Origin: Pseudonocardia sp. HH130630-07
GTDB lineage: Bacteria > Actinomycetota > Actinomycetes > Mycobacteriales > Pseudonocardiaceae
Reading direction: 5' to 3'
Length of the DNA: 64,000 bases
NCBI RefSeq assembly: GCF_001698125.1
Contig: NZ_CP013854.1
Location: forward strand, 3,720,001 to 3,784,000
Of this stretch, positions 49,895 through 60,954 are shown in pieces. Made by a program: the position numbers and the translations under genes. Numbering within the stretch: position 1 is the stretch's first letter; each line of letters starts with the position of its first letter. The notes under the pieces are model-generated. The model made no database searches. It was not told where the DNA came from and saw nothing but the letters and a program-made list of their open reading frames with translations.

Positions 49895-51925
49895 GTGCAG
49901 GCGTTCGTCCGGCGTGCGGAGTGCGGGCACATCGTCTGGGCCGGCCCGCTCGTCGACACCGCCGCGCTCCTCGCCGTCGCCGACGAGCTGCGCGGCGGTT
50001 CCTGCCCGACCTGCGGGGAGACCGTGCGCCGGGTCGAGTTCACCGTGGTCCGCGCCGAGGGCGGGGGGACGTTCGATACACCGCCGGCACCCCGCAACCG
50101 GGAGAACCGGCTCCGGAGGGCGAGCCGGGCCGACGCCGCGCGGACCCGGCGGAGCCTCGCCCGGCTCGGTGCCGACACCACCGGCCTCGCCGCCGACCTG
50201 AAGGACGCCGCCCTCGGGCTCGCCCCGCCGCGGTGGCGGGCCGACCTGCGGAAGATCCCGGTCGGGATCCTGCCCACCTACGAGCCGAACGCCGAGTGCA
50301 TCACCTTCGCGGACTCCGCGGTGCCGGCCATCGTCGTCCACCAGGGCCTGGCCGGTTACCTGTTCGGGATGAACCGCAGCGTCTTCCCGCTGCTGCGCAC
50401 CGGGTCGATCGGCGGTGGCGCCGGCACCCCCTTCGTCACCGACGAGCGGACCCGCGGGGCACTGCGGGTCCAGGCGGTGGACACGGCCCTGCAGTTCCTC
50501 GGGGTCGGCCCGCTGCGGCCGGCCGGGCTCGTCGGGATCCCGACGGTGGTCCGCTTCCTGACGATGCCGCTGACCCGGATCATGTCCGCGTTCGTCCTGT
50601 GCCACGAGTACGGCCACGCGGTCCTGCGGCACGCCGACGACCTGCACCCGGCGGGCCCCGGCTCCGGGTTCTCGCTGCTGGAACGGTCCCGCGCGATGGA
50701 GTTCGAGGCCGACACCTGGGGGCAGGACGCGGTGATCGGCGCCTTCAGCGGCAGTGCGAACCTCGAACCGGGCCTGGCGATGTTCGACGACCTGTTCACC
50801 GGCGACTCCGCGCCGCTGAAGAAGGACGTCTCGCTGGCCGCCCCGTGCGTGGCGCTGCTGTACTTCGAGTTCCTCGACGTGGTCGAGGAGCGGCTGGGCA
50901 GGCACGGCGTCACCGTCGCCGGCCGGGACGCCCCGACCCGCCGCCGGGCCCGCGCGGCCGGGGACCGGTCCACCCATCCGTCCAACCACGACCGGTTCCG
51001 GGCGCTCTACGCCCACCTGACCGAGCACGGCAACTTCAGCGCGCACACCTGGGTGGAGCCGTTCGAGTCCTTCCTCGGCGACATCCGGGACGACCTCGAC
51101 GTGCTCATCGACCGGACGGGGGCCGTCCCCGGCACCCGGTTCGCGCCCCGCTTCCGGTGGCTGCGCAGGCGGCGGCCGGAGCGCGCGTCCGGCTCCTGGC
51201 GCGAGCCGATGGCCGACGGAGGCGACCCCGGGCTCCGCCGCGCGCTGGAGGCCGGTCTGTCGAACGCGTCGGGCGAACCCCTGCAGCTCGACGCCGAGGT
51301 GCTGCGGCGCCACTACGAGCGGCAGACGCGCCGGGCGCAGCAGCACTACGACGCGGGCGAGTACGCCGACGCCGAGCGTCTGTTCTCCGCCGTGCTCGAC
51401 GGCGGCGAGACCGTCGACTCGGTGGCGCTGTACCCGCTGCTCGGGATGAGCCGCGAGCAGCTCGGTGACGTCGAGGGCGCGATCGCGGCGTACCGGCGCT
51501 GCATGGAGGTCGTGCCCGGCAGCGAGCACGCCGCGGCGTCCGGGTTCTGCCTCGGCAAGATGCTCTGGCTGGACCGGGCCGACCCGGACGGCGCAGAGCC
51601 GGCCCTGCGGGCCGCGCTCGCCTCGGAGAACGTCGACTTCCGGGCGCAGGCGCTGCTGTGGCTGGGCACCATCGCGCACGGGCGCCGCGACGTCGACGAG
51701 GCGTTGCGCCGCTACCGCGAGGTGTACGCGCTGCGCGGACAGGCGCTGGGGATCGTCCCCGACGTCGTCCCGAAGGCGGCGCTGAACATCGGGGGCGTGC
51801 TGGAGAACCGCGGCCGGCGGGCCGACGCGGTGCGGATGTTCGAGTACGCGCGCGACCATCCCGCCCTGGACGCGCCGAACCGCCGGATCGCCGAGCAGCG
51901 TCTGCGCGGCCTGCGGGGGCGGTGA
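49895..51925 (+). CDS. zinc ribbon - HExxH metallopeptidase - TPR protein
   Basis: 676 residues in three parts. Residues 1-60 hold a Cys/His-rich start (AECGHIVW, then SCPTCGETVRR), likely a zinc ribbon. Residues about 90-400 hold a metallopeptidase core: CHEYGHAVLRH is the HExxH motif, and RAMEFEADTWGQ supplies the third ligand Glu. Residues 450-676 form tetratricopeptide repeats (QHYDAGEYADAERLFSAVL, AIAAYRRCMEVVP, ALRRYREVYALRG). No signal peptide, so it is cytoplasmic. A TPR sensor fused to an intracellular protease suggests regulated proteolysis. It is convergent, 3 bp apart, with a membrane protein resembling the TRADD-N-associated TM domain. No close described relative is known to me. 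Confidence 0.75.
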   Translation: MQAFVRRAECGHIVWAGPLVDTAALLAVADELRGGSCPTCGETVRRVEFTVVRAEGGGTFDTPPAPRNRENRLRRASRADAARTRRSLARLGADTTGLAADLKDAALGLAPPRWRADLRKIPVGILPTYEPNAECITFADSAVPAIVVHQGLAGYLFGMNRSVFPLLRTGSIGGGAGTPFVTDERTRGALRVQAVDTALQFLGVGPLRPAGLVGIPTVVRFLTMPLTRIMSAFVLCHEYGHAVLRHADDLHPAGPGSGFSLLERSRAMEFEADTWGQDAVIGAFSGSANLEPGLAMFDDLFTGDSAPLKKDVSLAAPCVALLYFEFLDVVEERLGRHGVTVAGRDAPTRRRARAAGDRSTHPSNHDRFRALYAHLTEHGNFSAHTWVEPFESFLGDIRDDLDVLIDRTGAVPGTRFAPRFRWLRRRRPERASGSWREPMADGGDPGLRRALEAGLSNASGEPLQLDAEVLRRHYERQTRRAQQHYDAGEYADAERLFSAVLDGGETVDSVALYPLLGMSREQLGDVEGAIAAYRRCMEVVPGSEHAAASGFCLGKMLWLDRADPDGAEPALRAALASENVDFRAQALLWLGTIAHGRRDVDEALRRYREVYALRGQALGIVPDVVPKAALNIGGVLENRGRRADAVRMFEYARDHPALDAPNRRIAEQRLRGLRGR

Positions 51926-51928
51926 GCC

Positions 51929-52669
51929 TCAGCCGGCGTCGGAGTCCGGTTCCGCCGGGTGCCCTCCGGTGCCGGGCCCGGTGCCCGGGGCGAGCATCCG
52001 CATGCCGATGCTCTCGTACATCCGGTCCCGGACCCGCCGGTCCTCGATCTCGGCCGCCGCCGCGAGCGCCCCGTGCAGCGCGCCGAAGCGCCGCACGCTC
52101 TCCTCCAAGCCGTGCAGGTTGGCCGCGGCCCGGTCGCCGACGGCGGTGGCCTGCCGCAGTAGGAGCCCGCCGGCCGCCGTCGGGATGGCCCCCGCCAGCG
52201 CCGTCACGACACCGACGTCGAGCCCGGCGAGCGAGGTCAGTGTCGCCCCGACGAGAACGACGGAGAACCCGAGCAGCCCGCACCACAGCGACGCCTGCTG
52301 GTAGGCGGCGTGGTGGCGCAACGCCATCCGGTGGTGCTGCAGGTACAGCTCCGCCTCCCGGGCCGCGACCCGGGTGACCGCGTCCAGCTCCTCGGTCCGG
52401 ACGGTGTCCGGGGCCGGGTCCGGGCGGGAGCGGCGCCGGGCCGACAGCCGCACCGTCGGGCCGGCGGGCGGGTCCGCCGGACCGTCCAGGGCGGCGAACA
52501 CCTGCCGCGCGTGCGCGGCCTCCTCGAGGAACCCGCGCCGCCGGGCCCGGCCGGCCCACACCACGCCGAACACCGCCACCAGGATCGTGAGCGCGACGAC
52601 GGCGGGCACCACGGGTCCGGCCGCCGCGGCACCGGCCTGGGCGAGCGTCGCGAACCGCTGGGCTGCCAT
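51929..52669 (-). CDS. membrane protein resembling the TRADD-N-associated 2-TM domain
   Basis: 246 residues. An N-terminal helix (VVPAVVALTILVAVFGVVW) is followed by a linker and a domain with two hydrophobic helices, LWCGLLGFSVVLVGATLTS and VGVVTALAGAIPTAAGGLLL, framed by HHRMALRHHAAYQQAS before and AAANLHGLEESVRRF... and ALAAAAEIEDRRVRDRM after. This arrangement matches the CyanoTRADDas_TM-type domain as I know it, described in predicted bacterial conflict and apoptosis-like systems. The match is by pattern and should be tested by profile search. It is convergent with the TPR metallopeptidase gene. Confidence 0.6.
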   Translation of the reverse strand: MAAQRFATLAQAGAAAAGPVVPAVVALTILVAVFGVVWAGRARRRGFLEEAAHARQVFAALDGPADPPAGPTVRLSARRRSRPDPAPDTVRTEELDAVTRVAAREAELYLQHHRMALRHHAAYQQASLWCGLLGFSVVLVGATLTSLAGLDVGVVTALAGAIPTAAGGLLLRQATAVGDRAAANLHGLEESVRRFGALHGALAAAAEIEDRRVRDRMYESIGMRMLAPGTGPGTGGHPAEPDSDAG

Positions 52670-52826
52670 CGATCGACGGTAGCGCGCGGGGGCGCGTGCC
52701 GGGCGTCGTCCGGGAACCGCGTCTTGAACCACCTCGGTTCTGCGCGCTAACGTTCGTTTCGGCCGGAGAAAAAGCACTATCAATCAGATCGTGTGATCGA
52801 CCGGCGGCGAGCGAAGGAGAGGCCGG

Positions 52827-54026
52827 ATGACGGACGGGACGGCGCGGACCCTCCGGGTCGCCGTGGTGGGGGCCGGTGAACGGAGCCGGATCGCGCGGCA
52901 CGTCGCCACGGTGCGGCCGGGCAGCGCGGTCGTCGCGGCGGTCGATCCCGACCCGGCGGCCCGGGACCTGGCCCGGGTGCGCTTCGGCGACATTGCGGTG
53001 TACCCGGACCTGGCGGGCCTGATCGCGGCCGGTGGGATCGACGCCGCGATCGTCGGCACCCCGGACCACACCCACGCCGACCTCGCGGTCGAGCTGCTCC
53101 GCGCCGGGATCGCGGTCTACCTGGAGAAGCCGCTCGCGCTGCGGATCGACGACGCCGACCGGGTGCTGGAGGTCGCCGCCGAGACCGGCACCCCGCTCTA
53201 CGTGGGCCACAACTACCGCAACGCCGCCGTCGTACGGATCATGAAGGACGTCGTCGACCGGGGCGAGATCGGCGAGGTCAGGTCGATCTGGGTGCGGCAC
53301 TTCGTCGGCAACGGCGGTGACTACTACTTCAAGGACTGGCACGCCGACCGCCGCTACACCGGGACCCTGCTGCTGCAGAAGGCCAGCCACGACATCGACG
53401 TCGTCCACATGCTGGCCGGCGGGGACTCCCGGCGCGTGGTCGGCATGGGTGACCTGATGGTCTACGGCGGCGTCACCGACCGCCGGGACCGGTCCGGGGA
53501 GCGGATGTCGGACTGGTTCTCCCACGACAACTGGCCGCCGACCGAGGCGACCGGGCTCAATCCGGTGGTCGACGTCGAGGACGTCTCCATGATGATGATG
53601 ACCCTGGACAACGGGGTGCTCGCCAGCTACCAGCAGTGCCACTTCACCCCGGACTACTGGCGCAACTACACCGTGATCGGCACCCACGGCCGGCTGGAGA
53701 ACGTCGGCGACACCGGCGGCGGGGTCGTGCGGGTGTGGAACCGGCGCCGGGACTTCTCGGTCGAGGGCGACATCGAGTACCCGATCGACGGGGTCGAGGC
53801 CGGCCACGACGACGCCGACCTGCTCACCGTGGCCGAGTTCGTCGCCCACGTGGCGGACGGGGCCCCGGTGTCGGTCACCCCGCTCGCGGCCCGGGCCGCG
53901 GTCGCGGCGGGTGTGCTCGCCGCGGAGTCGCTGCGCGACGGCTCCCGGCCGCGGGAGGTCCCGCCGCCCGGCGACCGGGTGCTCGCCCACTTCGCGAAGG
54001 TGGCGGGGGGCGGGCTGGTCCGATGA
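52827..54026 (+). CDS. Gfo/Idh/MocA-family oxidoreductase
   Basis: 399 residues. The Rossmann start is RVAVVGAGERSRIARHV; EKPLALR carries the catalytic Lys; HNYRN and KASHDIDVVHML (Asp and His) complete the family pattern. It should oxidise a sugar, inositol or sugar acid brought in by the ABC transporter encoded by the next three genes. The start has GGAGAGG nearby. ATGA overlap with the binding-protein gene couples expression. No regulator gene adjoins; the 157-bp gap upstream likely holds the promoter. Confidence 0.88.
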   Translation: MTDGTARTLRVAVVGAGERSRIARHVATVRPGSAVVAAVDPDPAARDLARVRFGDIAVYPDLAGLIAAGGIDAAIVGTPDHTHADLAVELLRAGIAVYLEKPLALRIDDADRVLEVAAETGTPLYVGHNYRNAAVVRIMKDVVDRGEIGEVRSIWVRHFVGNGGDYYFKDWHADRRYTGTLLLQKASHDIDVVHMLAGGDSRRVVGMGDLMVYGGVTDRRDRSGERMSDWFSHDNWPPTEATGLNPVVDVEDVSMMMMTLDNGVLASYQQCHFTPDYWRNYTVIGTHGRLENVGDTGGGVVRVWNRRRDFSVEGDIEYPIDGVEAGHDDADLLTVAEFVAHVADGAPVSVTPLAARAAVAAGVLAAESLRDGSRPREVPPPGDRVLAHFAKVAGGGLVR

Positions 54027-55357
54027 TCCCCGTTCCGCCCGGACAGCGACGTCCGCGCGCCCCCCGGATCGCGGCGGCGCTCGTCGGCGCGCTCACGCTG
54101 CTGCTCACCGGGTGCGCCGGCGGCTACGTCGATCCCGCCCCCGCTCCGTACGAGCGGGCTCCGCGCGACCTGCAGGCCTCGATCAGCTACGCCATGTGGG
54201 ACCGCAACCAGCTGCCCGCGATCGAGCAGACGATCGAGGCGTTCCACGAGGAGTACCCGGGCATCGAGGTCACGGTCGACATCACACCGTTCGCCCAGTA
54301 CTTCACCAAGCTCAAGACCCAGGCCACCAGCGGCGTCCTGCCCGACGTGTTCTGGCTCAACGCGCGCAACCTGGAGCTGTACGCCTCGCACGGCAAGCTC
54401 GTGCCGATCACCGGCGCGGTCGAGGCCGGGGACATCGACCCGGCGGCCTACCCCCGGCCGCTGGTGGACCTCTACACCCACGACGACGTCCGGTACGCCG
54501 TGCCGAAGGACTTCGACACCATCGGGCTCTGGGTCAACAAGCGGATCTTCGAACGCGCCGGCGTCCCGCTGCCCGGTCCGGACCTGACCTGGGAGCAGGT
54601 GCGCGACCTCGGTGTGCGGATCTCCGCGGCGCTCGGCGCCGAGGGGGTGCACGGCGTCGCGAGCGATCTGGGCGACAGCCAGAGCAGCTACTACAACACC
54701 GTCCTCCAGGCCGGCGGCGAGGTCTTCGCCGACGGCCGGTCCGGGCTGGACACCCCGGCCGGCCGGGCCGGGATCGGGTTCTGGCGGGACCTGATCACCA
54801 GCGGTGCGTCGCCGACCTTCCCGCAGCTCGTCGACTCCCCGGCGCAGGAGCGCTTCCTCGGGGGCCGGCTGGGCATGATGATCGGTGGGAGCTGGTTCCG
54901 GGCCGGTCTCTCCGCGGACGAGGCGGACGACGTGCTCGCCCTGCCGCTGCCCCGCGGCGAGCGCGCCGCGACCGTGGTGCACGGGCTCGGCAACGTCGTC
55001 GCCGCGTCCAGCCCGGAGCAGCAGGCGGCGCAGGCCTTCCAGGTCTTCCTCGCCGGCGACCGGGCGCAACGGATCCTCGGCGACAGCGGGGCGGCCATCC
55101 CGGCCCGGACGGGCACCCAGGACGGCTTCGTCGGCTCCCTGCCGCCGGGGGCGAACCTGCGCTCGTTCGTCGACTCGCTCGCCTACGCCCGGCCGCTGCC
55201 GGTGGGGCGCAAGACCGACGAGTGGGACGCCGCCGAGCGGGCGCTGCTGCCCGACGTGTTCTCCGGCGCCCGCACCGTCGACGAGGTCCTGCCCGAGCTC
55301 GCGGGCCGGGTCGACGAGATCCTCGCCGAGCAGGCCGCGGAGGCAGCCGATGAGTGA
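54023..55357 (+). CDS. ABC sugar transporter substrate-binding lipoprotein (CUT1, family 1)
   Basis: 444 residues. The signal has a lipobox LLTGC (Cys31), so it is a surface lipoprotein. Family 1 features: FHEEYPGIEVTVDITPFAQY, PDVFWLNARNLELYASHGKL and GGSWFRAG. Length and composition fit a binding protein for di-/oligosaccharides or related polyols. Overlaps: ATGA with the oxidoreductase gene and 8 nt with permease 1. Confidence 0.93.
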   Translation: MIPVPPGQRRPRAPRIAAALVGALTLLLTGCAGGYVDPAPAPYERAPRDLQASISYAMWDRNQLPAIEQTIEAFHEEYPGIEVTVDITPFAQYFTKLKTQATSGVLPDVFWLNARNLELYASHGKLVPITGAVEAGDIDPAAYPRPLVDLYTHDDVRYAVPKDFDTIGLWVNKRIFERAGVPLPGPDLTWEQVRDLGVRISAALGAEGVHGVASDLGDSQSSYYNTVLQAGGEVFADGRSGLDTPAGRAGIGFWRDLITSGASPTFPQLVDSPAQERFLGGRLGMMIGGSWFRAGLSADEADDVLALPLPRGERAATVVHGLGNVVAASSPEQQAAQAFQVFLAGDRAQRILGDSGAAIPARTGTQDGFVGSLPPGANLRSFVDSLAYARPLPVGRKTDEWDAAERALLPDVFSGARTVDEVLPELAGRVDEILAEQAAEAADE

Positions 55358-56294
55358 CACGACCACCACCGCGCCGGTCCCGGCGACCCGCACCCCGTCC
55401 GCCGGGACCGGCCCGCCGCGCCCGCGGCGCCGCGGCAGCGGCGTCTGGCCGCTGGTGTTCGCCGGGCCGCTCGTGACCGGCGTCGTGGTCTTCTACTTCT
55501 GGCCGATCCTGCAGAACGCCGGGTTCTCGTTCACCGACTTCGGGGTGTTCGGCGGCGCGACGTTCGCCGGGCTGGACAACTACGCCCGGCTGCTGGCCGA
55601 TCCGCTGCTCTACCGCAGCCTGCTCAACACGCTGCTCTACACCGCGCTGAGCCTGCTCGCCATCCCGCTCGCGGTCTACCTGGCGAGCCTGCTCAACCGG
55701 CCGGGGCTGCGTTTCGCCGCGCTCTACCGGGTGCTGTTCCTGATGCCCTACGTCGCGATGCCGACCGCGATCGGTGTGGTCTGGCGGGCGATCCTCGGCG
55801 GGGACTTCGGCATCCTCAACGGTGCGCTGCGGGTGGTGGGCATCGACGGGCCGTACTGGCTCAGCGACCCGTCGGTGGTGATCGTCGCGGTCGCGATCGT
55901 CGGCGTGTGGTCGATCCTCGGGTTCGCGATGATCGTGGTCTCGGCCGCGCTGCGCACCATCCCGGTCGAGATCTACGAGGCGGCCGAGCTCGACGGGGCG
56001 TCCCGGTGGCGGCAGCTCGTGTCGATCACCGTGCCGCAGATCGTCCCGACGATCGCGTTCCTCGGCGTCATCGTCGTCATCACCGGGTTCCAGCTGTTCG
56101 ACCTGCTGTTCGTCCTGGTCGGCCCGGACAGCCCGGTGATCCTGCCGAACATGTCGCTGGTGTTCTTCTTCTACCAGTCCGGCTTCGTCTACGACGACCG
56201 CGGCTACGCGGCGGCCATCGCGATGCTGATCTTCGTCGTGATCGGCGTCCTGACCTACCTGCAGCTCGCCCTCCAGCGGAGGTGGAACCGGTGA
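55350..56294 (+). CDS. ABC sugar transporter permease, MalF/UgpA type
   Basis: 314 residues with a long cytoplasmic N-terminus, then six helices. The EAA loop reads EIYEAAELDGASRWRQLV. It pairs with the next permease. The start overlaps the binding-protein gene by 8 nt; the end overlaps the GTG of permease 2 by 4 nt. Confidence 0.94.
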   Translation: MSDTTTTAPVPATRTPSAGTGPPRPRRRGSGVWPLVFAGPLVTGVVVFYFWPILQNAGFSFTDFGVFGGATFAGLDNYARLLADPLLYRSLLNTLLYTALSLLAIPLAVYLASLLNRPGLRFAALYRVLFLMPYVAMPTAIGVVWRAILGGDFGILNGALRVVGIDGPYWLSDPSVVIVAVAIVGVWSILGFAMIVVSAALRTIPVEIYEAAELDGASRWRQLVSITVPQIVPTIAFLGVIVVITGFQLFDLLFVLVGPDSPVILPNMSLVFFFYQSGFVYDDRGYAAAIAMLIFVVIGVLTYLQLALQRRWNR

Positions 56295-57139
56295 CGGCAG
56301 CACGACCCGTGGCACGACCCAGGGCCCGCAGGGGGTCGAACCTCGGCGCGCACCTGGTGCTGGGGACGGGGGCGGTGCTCGTCGCCTTCCCGTTCCTGTG
56401 GCTGCTGGTGCTCTCGCTGTCCACCGACGCCGAGGTGCGCGCCGCCACCCCGGTGCTGTGGCCCGAGGTGCTGCAGTGGGGCAACTACGCCGAGGCGCTG
56501 GAACGGATCCCGTTCCTCGACCAGCTGCAGAACTCCGTGCTGATCACGGTGCTGCGGACGGTCTCGCAGGTGGTCCTCTGCTCGATGGCCGGCTACGCGT
56601 TCGCCCGGATGCGGTTCCGCGGCCGGGCCCTCCTGCTGGCTCTGGTGCTGTCGATCCTCATGGTGCCCACCCAGGCCTACCTGCTCCCGCAGTACCAGAT
56701 CATCCAGGACCTCGGGCTGCTCAACACCGTCGGCGGGCTCGTCCTGCCCGGCCTGTTCAGCGCGTTCGGCACGTTCCTCATGTACACCGCGTTCCTGGCG
56801 ATGCCCCACGAGCTGGAGGAGGCCGCGCGGATCGACGGGGCGAGCACCTGGACGATCTTCTGGCGGGTGATGTTCCCGCTGGTCCGGCCGACCGTCGGGG
56901 TCCTGACGATCACCGCGGCGCTGTGGAGCTGGAACGAGCTGCTGTGGCCGCTCGTGGTCTCCCCGGAGAGCTCCGCCATGCCGCTGTCGGCCGGCCTGGC
57001 GACGCTCGCCGGGAAACGACCGGTCGACTACCCGGTCGTCATGGCCGCCAGCGTGATGGCCAGCGCCCCGATGATCATCCTGTTCGTGCTGCTCCAGCGC
57101 CGGGTGGTCGACGGGCTGGCCAGCTCCGGGCTGAGATGA
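56291..57139 (+). CDS. ABC sugar transporter permease, MalG/UgpE type
   Basis: 282 residues, six helices, EAA loop ELEEAARIDGASTWTIFWRV. It is the last gene of the importer operon. No ATPase gene follows: the next gene is convergent boxB, 4 bp away. The MsmK-type ATPase at 30791 is the only CUT1-type ATPase in the window and could energise this importer. Confidence 0.94.
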   Translation: MTAARPVARPRARRGSNLGAHLVLGTGAVLVAFPFLWLLVLSLSTDAEVRAATPVLWPEVLQWGNYAEALERIPFLDQLQNSVLITVLRTVSQVVLCSMAGYAFARMRFRGRALLLALVLSILMVPTQAYLLPQYQIIQDLGLLNTVGGLVLPGLFSAFGTFLMYTAFLAMPHELEEAARIDGASTWTIFWRVMFPLVRPTVGVLTITAALWSWNELLWPLVVSPESSAMPLSAGLATLAGKRPVDYPVVMAASVMASAPMIILFVLLQRRVVDGLASSGLR

Positions 57140-57143
57140 GTGC

Positions 57144-58579
<1,436 letters not shown>

Positions 58580-58583
<4 letters not shown>

Positions 58584-60295
58584 ACCCGCCTGCGGTCGAA
58601 GTCGGCCCTGCGGCCCGTGCCGTACCTGCGCAGTGCGCCGTCCGGCCCGGAGGCGTTCGGACGCACGAAGATCCAGTTCTGCCAGGCGGTGAGCCGGCCG
58701 AAGATGCGGCTCTCCATCGTCTCCGGGCCGACGAACCGGTGGTTCGCCTCCATGCCGGTCAGCGCGTCGGGGGAGAGCGCGGCCCGCTCCTCCAGCATGA
58801 TCCGGATCTCGTCGTCCCAGTCGATGTCGTCCGGGGCGTCGGTGACCAGGCCCAGCTCCGCGGCCTCGCGCGCCTCGATCCGGCGGCCGGTCTCCTGCCC
58901 GAGCTTCCCGATGTGGTCGTCGTCCCCCCAGAACCGCGAGGCCAGCCGGGACAGGCCGTTCGGCATCGGGAACGTCCCGAAGTTCGACGGCGAGAGCATG
59001 ATCTGGGCCTCGTCGCCCTGCTCGCCGTCTCCGTCGTCGAGGGTCCCGTCGAGCATGTACTGGCGGTCGCAGGCCAGCGCGAGCTCCAGCAGCGCCCCGG
59101 CGAAGCAGGAGCCGGGCTCGATCAGCGCGATCAGCGACCGCGGGGTGACGTCGAGCCGCTTGAGGGTGCGCTTGAAGTAGTGCCGGATCTCGTCGACCAG
59201 CCAGTCCTGCCCGGAGTACCGCTCGATCACGCGCTCGAGGGCCAGCGCGTCCTCGACCGCCCCGCGGGTGCGCAGCACCCAGGTGCCCAGCTCCAGCTCG
59301 TTGGCCCGCAGCCGCAGGATCAGGTCGTCGAGCTGGCGGGTCATCGCCAGCGGCCAGAAGTCCGCGCCCTGCTCGTGCACCCGCTCGATGCTCTCCGGCA
59401 CGTGCCCGGCCCCGGTCGGGCCGTCGACGGTGATCTCGACCAGGCCGCGGCCGCGGTCGAACTCCGCGCGCACGTGCGGGTAGAAGATGCCGTCGGCGGT
59501 CTCGGTGCGGTCCAGCGGGGGCAGCGCGATGCCGTCACCCGCCGGCGCCCCCGACGACGCCGCGGCCGCCTCGGCGGCCCGCTCGGCGACCGTCTCGTCC
59601 CAGCGCCGCGGGGGGACCACCTCGTCGACGAGCCTCCATTCCACGGCCTGGCGGCCGCCGATGCCCTCCGGCCGGGTCGCGAACACGTCGGCCCGGTCCT
59701 TGCGGACCCGGCGCTTGTCGGTGACCCGGGTCAGGCCACCGGTCCCGGGCAGCACGCCGAGCAGCGGTACCTCGGGCAGTGCCACGGTGGCGGAGTTGTC
59801 GTCGACCAGCAGGATCGTGTCGCAGGCCAGCGCCATCTCGTACCCGCCACCCGCGGCGGTGCCGTTCAGCGCCGCGATCCAGCGCCGGCCCGAGTGCGCC
59901 GAGGAGTCCTCGATGCCGTTGCGGGTCTCGTTGGTGAACCGGCAGAAGTTCACCTTCCACGGGTGCGGGGAGCCCGCGAGCATCCGGATGTTCGCCCCGG
60001 CGCTGAAGTTCCGGTCCTTCGCGCTGGTCAGGACGACGGCCCGGACACCGGGATGGCAGAAGCGCAGCCGCTGGGTGATGTCGTGGAGCTCGATGTCGAC
60101 GCCGAGGTCGTAGGAGTTCATCTTCAGCTCGTAGCCGGCGACCAGGCCGCCGGCGGCGTCGACGTCGAGCCGCACCCAGGCCACGGCCGGGTCCGCCGGG
60201 TCGATCTCCAGCCGCCAGTGCCGGTACTGCGACGGGTCCGGGTCGAAGTCGACCCTCGGGACGGTCTCCTCGGCCGTGTCCTCGGCTGCGGTCAT
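58580..60295 (-). CDS. boxC: 2,3-epoxybenzoyl-CoA dihydrolase
   Basis: 571 residues with two crotonase-like domains. The first has NFSAGANIRML and LNGTAAGGGYEMALACD; the second has PGSCFAGALLELALACDRQ. BoxC hydrolyses the epoxide of benzoyl-CoA to 3,4-dehydroadipyl-CoA semialdehyde and formate. The ATG at 60295 is chosen because the upstream ATG lies within the GAGGAGG ribosome site. It is the first gene of the boxC-boxB unit. A dyad at 60365-60386 lies in its promoter region. Confidence 0.93.
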
Positions 60296-60364
60296 GGGGC
60301 CGGCGCCTCCTCGCATCGTCGCGGCCTCATATTCTACAAGCTCCGGACGGTGCGACGGAAGAGT

Positions 60365-60386
60365 GTAGATCGTTCGCGATCGCTAC
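60365..60386. promoter_or_regulatory. candidate operator dyad in front of boxC
   Basis: GATCG-TTCG-CGATC core (60368-60381) with outer GTAG and CTAC. It is 70 bp in front of boxC and 53 bp in front of the divergent DUF3558 gene. The bound regulator is unknown. Confidence 0.35.
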
Positions 60387-60438
60387 GGACCGGTGGAGAT
60401 CAGCTCCGGGAGCGGGGCGGTACTGGGACCGTTCGCCC

Positions 60439-60948
60439 GTGCACAACCGACGTCTCCTCCCCGCCGCCCTCACCGCCCTCGCCGCGACCGCCCTGCTCGT
60501 CGCCGGGTGCGCGACCGCCTCCGGGACGGACTGGGCCTCGGTCGACACGTGCTCGCTGCTCCCCGAGACCGAGCTGGCGGGCCTGGGGCTCGCCGGGCCG
60601 GGCCGGCCGGCCGGCGGACCGGAGTCGAGCGGGCCGGGCAGCCTGCAGGGCTGTACCTGGCGACCGGCGTCCTCGGGCGGCGGCGGCCTGCCGACGAGCC
60701 TGATGCCCCCCACTCAGCTGATGCTGCTGATCGGGGACGGCGTGTACGACCAGAGCTCCGCGGCGATGGCGCAGGAGGGCGGCCGGGCGATCGACATCGT
60801 GGGCCGTCCGGCCGTCGTGAACGGGGCGGCCGACGGGGTGTGCTCGGTGAGCGTCGACGTGGACGGGGCCGCACTGCTGGTCATCGGCCCCGACGGGTGC
60901 CCGGGCGCGCAGCGGGTGGCCGAGGTCGCCACCGGTGCCGCCGCCTGA
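60439..60948 (+). CDS. DUF3558-type lipoprotein
   Basis: 169 residues. The lipobox is LLVAGC (Cys around residue 24). The mature part has the family pattern of Cys in VDTCSLL and GCTWR, then CSVSVD and DGCPGAQ. DUF3558 lipoproteins are widespread in actinomycetes, mostly of unknown role. It lies between the boxC and ligase genes but on the opposite strand, so a functional tie to benzoate is not implied. The GTG start is set by the signal peptide. Confidence 0.82.
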   Translation: MHNRRLLPAALTALAATALLVAGCATASGTDWASVDTCSLLPETELAGLGLAGPGRPAGGPESSGPGSLQGCTWRPASSGGGGLPTSLMPPTQLMLLIGDGVYDQSSAAMAQEGGRAIDIVGRPAVVNGAADGVCSVSVDVDGAALLVIGPDGCPGAQRVAEVATGAAA

Positions 60949-60954
60949 TCCCGG

